Shown: in pieces, positions 63,150-64,000 of the stretch
Position numbering within the stretch: position 1 is the stretch's first letter
Layout of the letters: each line of letters begins with the position of its first letter
Assembly: GCA_002914805.1 (NCBI GenBank)
Contig: JXTB01000400.1
Location: 126,174 to 190,173 of the forward strand
DNA: 64,000 nucleotides
Origin: Parasponia andersonii
Taxonomy: Eukaryota; Streptophyta; Magnoliopsida; Rosales; Cannabaceae
Direction: 5' to 3'
The notes under the pieces: model-generated
Databases searched by the model: none
What the model saw: only the letters and a program-made list of their open reading frames with translations
What the model was told of the DNA's origin: nothing
Program-made: the position numbers and the translations under genes

Positions 63150-64000
63150 CTGTTGCGGATTTTACAATAGCTACGCAAGTGCACGTGCCGAAACAAGTAA
63201 TATAGTAGTGAGTGAGTATCGTCTCCACAGGAATTGATTACCAAAATTATTTGTAAAATCTAAATGTCAAACAAGCTAGTTTAACGAATGAGAAATAAAG
63301 ATTTGTAATAAAATAGCAACAATTTAAAGATGCAAGCAGAAAAGTAAATATTAAGCAGAAAATAATGAGATCTAATCAAGTGATTGTGAATCAGTGGTGT
63401 GGATAAGCTGGGATTATTGAATCCTCCTTGGTTGCAAATCTGGGTTTAATTGCTGCAGCAACGCCTATGGCAAAATCACTCTAGTAACTGAAAATTCAAT
63501 CTGTACATATTAATCTTCCGAATTCAATATATTTAAAGTTCTTTTAAACTAGATTTGACATATTCCTATGCTAACCCAGTTCGCAAAACATCATTTATAG
63601 TATCAATTCTCAATGGGTTTGCATGGTAACAATATATTCCTATACCATTACTAATTCAAAGATCTACTAAAGAGATGATTGAATCATGCATCATTCAAGC
63701 TAAGTCCAACTAAGATTAACCTTTCCAGAATTAATCCTAATTTGTTTATCCTAAATATTAATGGCCAAGCAACAAAAGAAAATAATAGTGAAGCGCACTT
63801 GAACGAACTAGAGGAAAATACCATAAACATTTAAAACAACTTTAATCCATCATTACAACCTCAGATTCATCATAATCCCAGCTAAGGGAACTTAGCTCAT
63901 GGTCTGAAATGTAAAAATCAGCAACCTAAAATGCTCCATAGATTACAGAAAGTTCAAGAAAAGAAAAAAAAAATTAAATACAAAGAAGATTAAAAGAGAT
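63150..64000. mobile_element. Possible start of a further retroelement-like repeat
   Basis: From TGTTGCGGATTTTACAATAG onward the DNA has a block (GTGAGTGAGTATCGTCTCCACAGGAATTG) that I recall from repetitive plant sequence, probably internal to non-autonomous LTR elements. No coding sequence is present to the window end, and the other end is outside. This is recognition from memory only. Confidence 0.3.

Overview
The window is nuclear DNA from a eudicot plant, probably a rosid. It is AT-rich, its genes have many introns with plant-type splice sites, and degraded retrotransposons, MITEs and simple repeats fill the gaps. All gene models are read by eye from splice motifs, reading-frame continuity and remembered family sequences; nothing was searched or aligned by machine. 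The species was not identified.

Layout. 1-5,000: a leftward 5' UTR exon (521-~845) whose gene lies off the left edge, then intergenic DNA with an orphan GC-richer cluster of ACGT and CCAAT motifs (2,121-2,475). 5,071-8,712: a complete leftward calcium-dependent protein kinase gene (7 coding exons, 603 aa). 10,990-14,345: a leftward gene of the 'Fra a 1 / Mal d 1-associated protein' family with an internal 16-aa duplication, an intron built of a tandem duplication, and a decayed 3' copy downstream. 14,346-31,370: a repeat domain with a GTCAAG palindromic minisatellite, a wrecked kinesin-5 gene containing a ~1.1 kb inverted duplication, a probable solo LTR inside one arm, a dead Ty1/copia element on the minus strand and a 60-bp tandem array.

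31,371-43,900 is a gene island: tRNA-Arg(UCU) on the minus strand, an intronless 1,047-aa P-class PPR gene on the plus strand, HSCB (mitochondrial Fe-S co-chaperone, minus strand, 6 exons, 278 aa), and a START/polyketide-cyclase-like lipid-transfer gene (minus strand, 10 coding exons, 589 aa, with a uORF). Between the last two lie a copied piece of HSCB intron 3 and a nuclear plastid-DNA fragment of rpoC2 that spans a 48-bp assembly gap. From memory, PPR, HSCB and the START gene match neighbouring Arabidopsis loci of the At5g064xx series, so the island may be conserved synteny.

43,900-52,790 is gene-poor, with a clean solo LTR (46,543-47,078, TSD ATATG), MITE-like and tandem repeats. 52,800-61,000 carries two rightward genes: a chloroplast circularly permuted GTPase (DAR GTPase 3, 9 exons, 369 aa, with a predicted GC-AG first intron) and a protein with two Myb/SANT-like modules (441 aa). 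61,634-61,713 is tRNA-Leu(UAG). The last 2 kb holds an unexplained exon-like stretch, a MITE and what may be the start of another repeat.

No operon-like or defence-like system was found. The nuclear genes serve organelles (PPR, HSCB, GTPase), calcium signalling (CDPK), lipid transfer (START) and probably transcription (Myb/SANT-like). The most unusual structure is the kinesin-5 inverted repeat, which could fold into a long hairpin RNA if it is transcribed.
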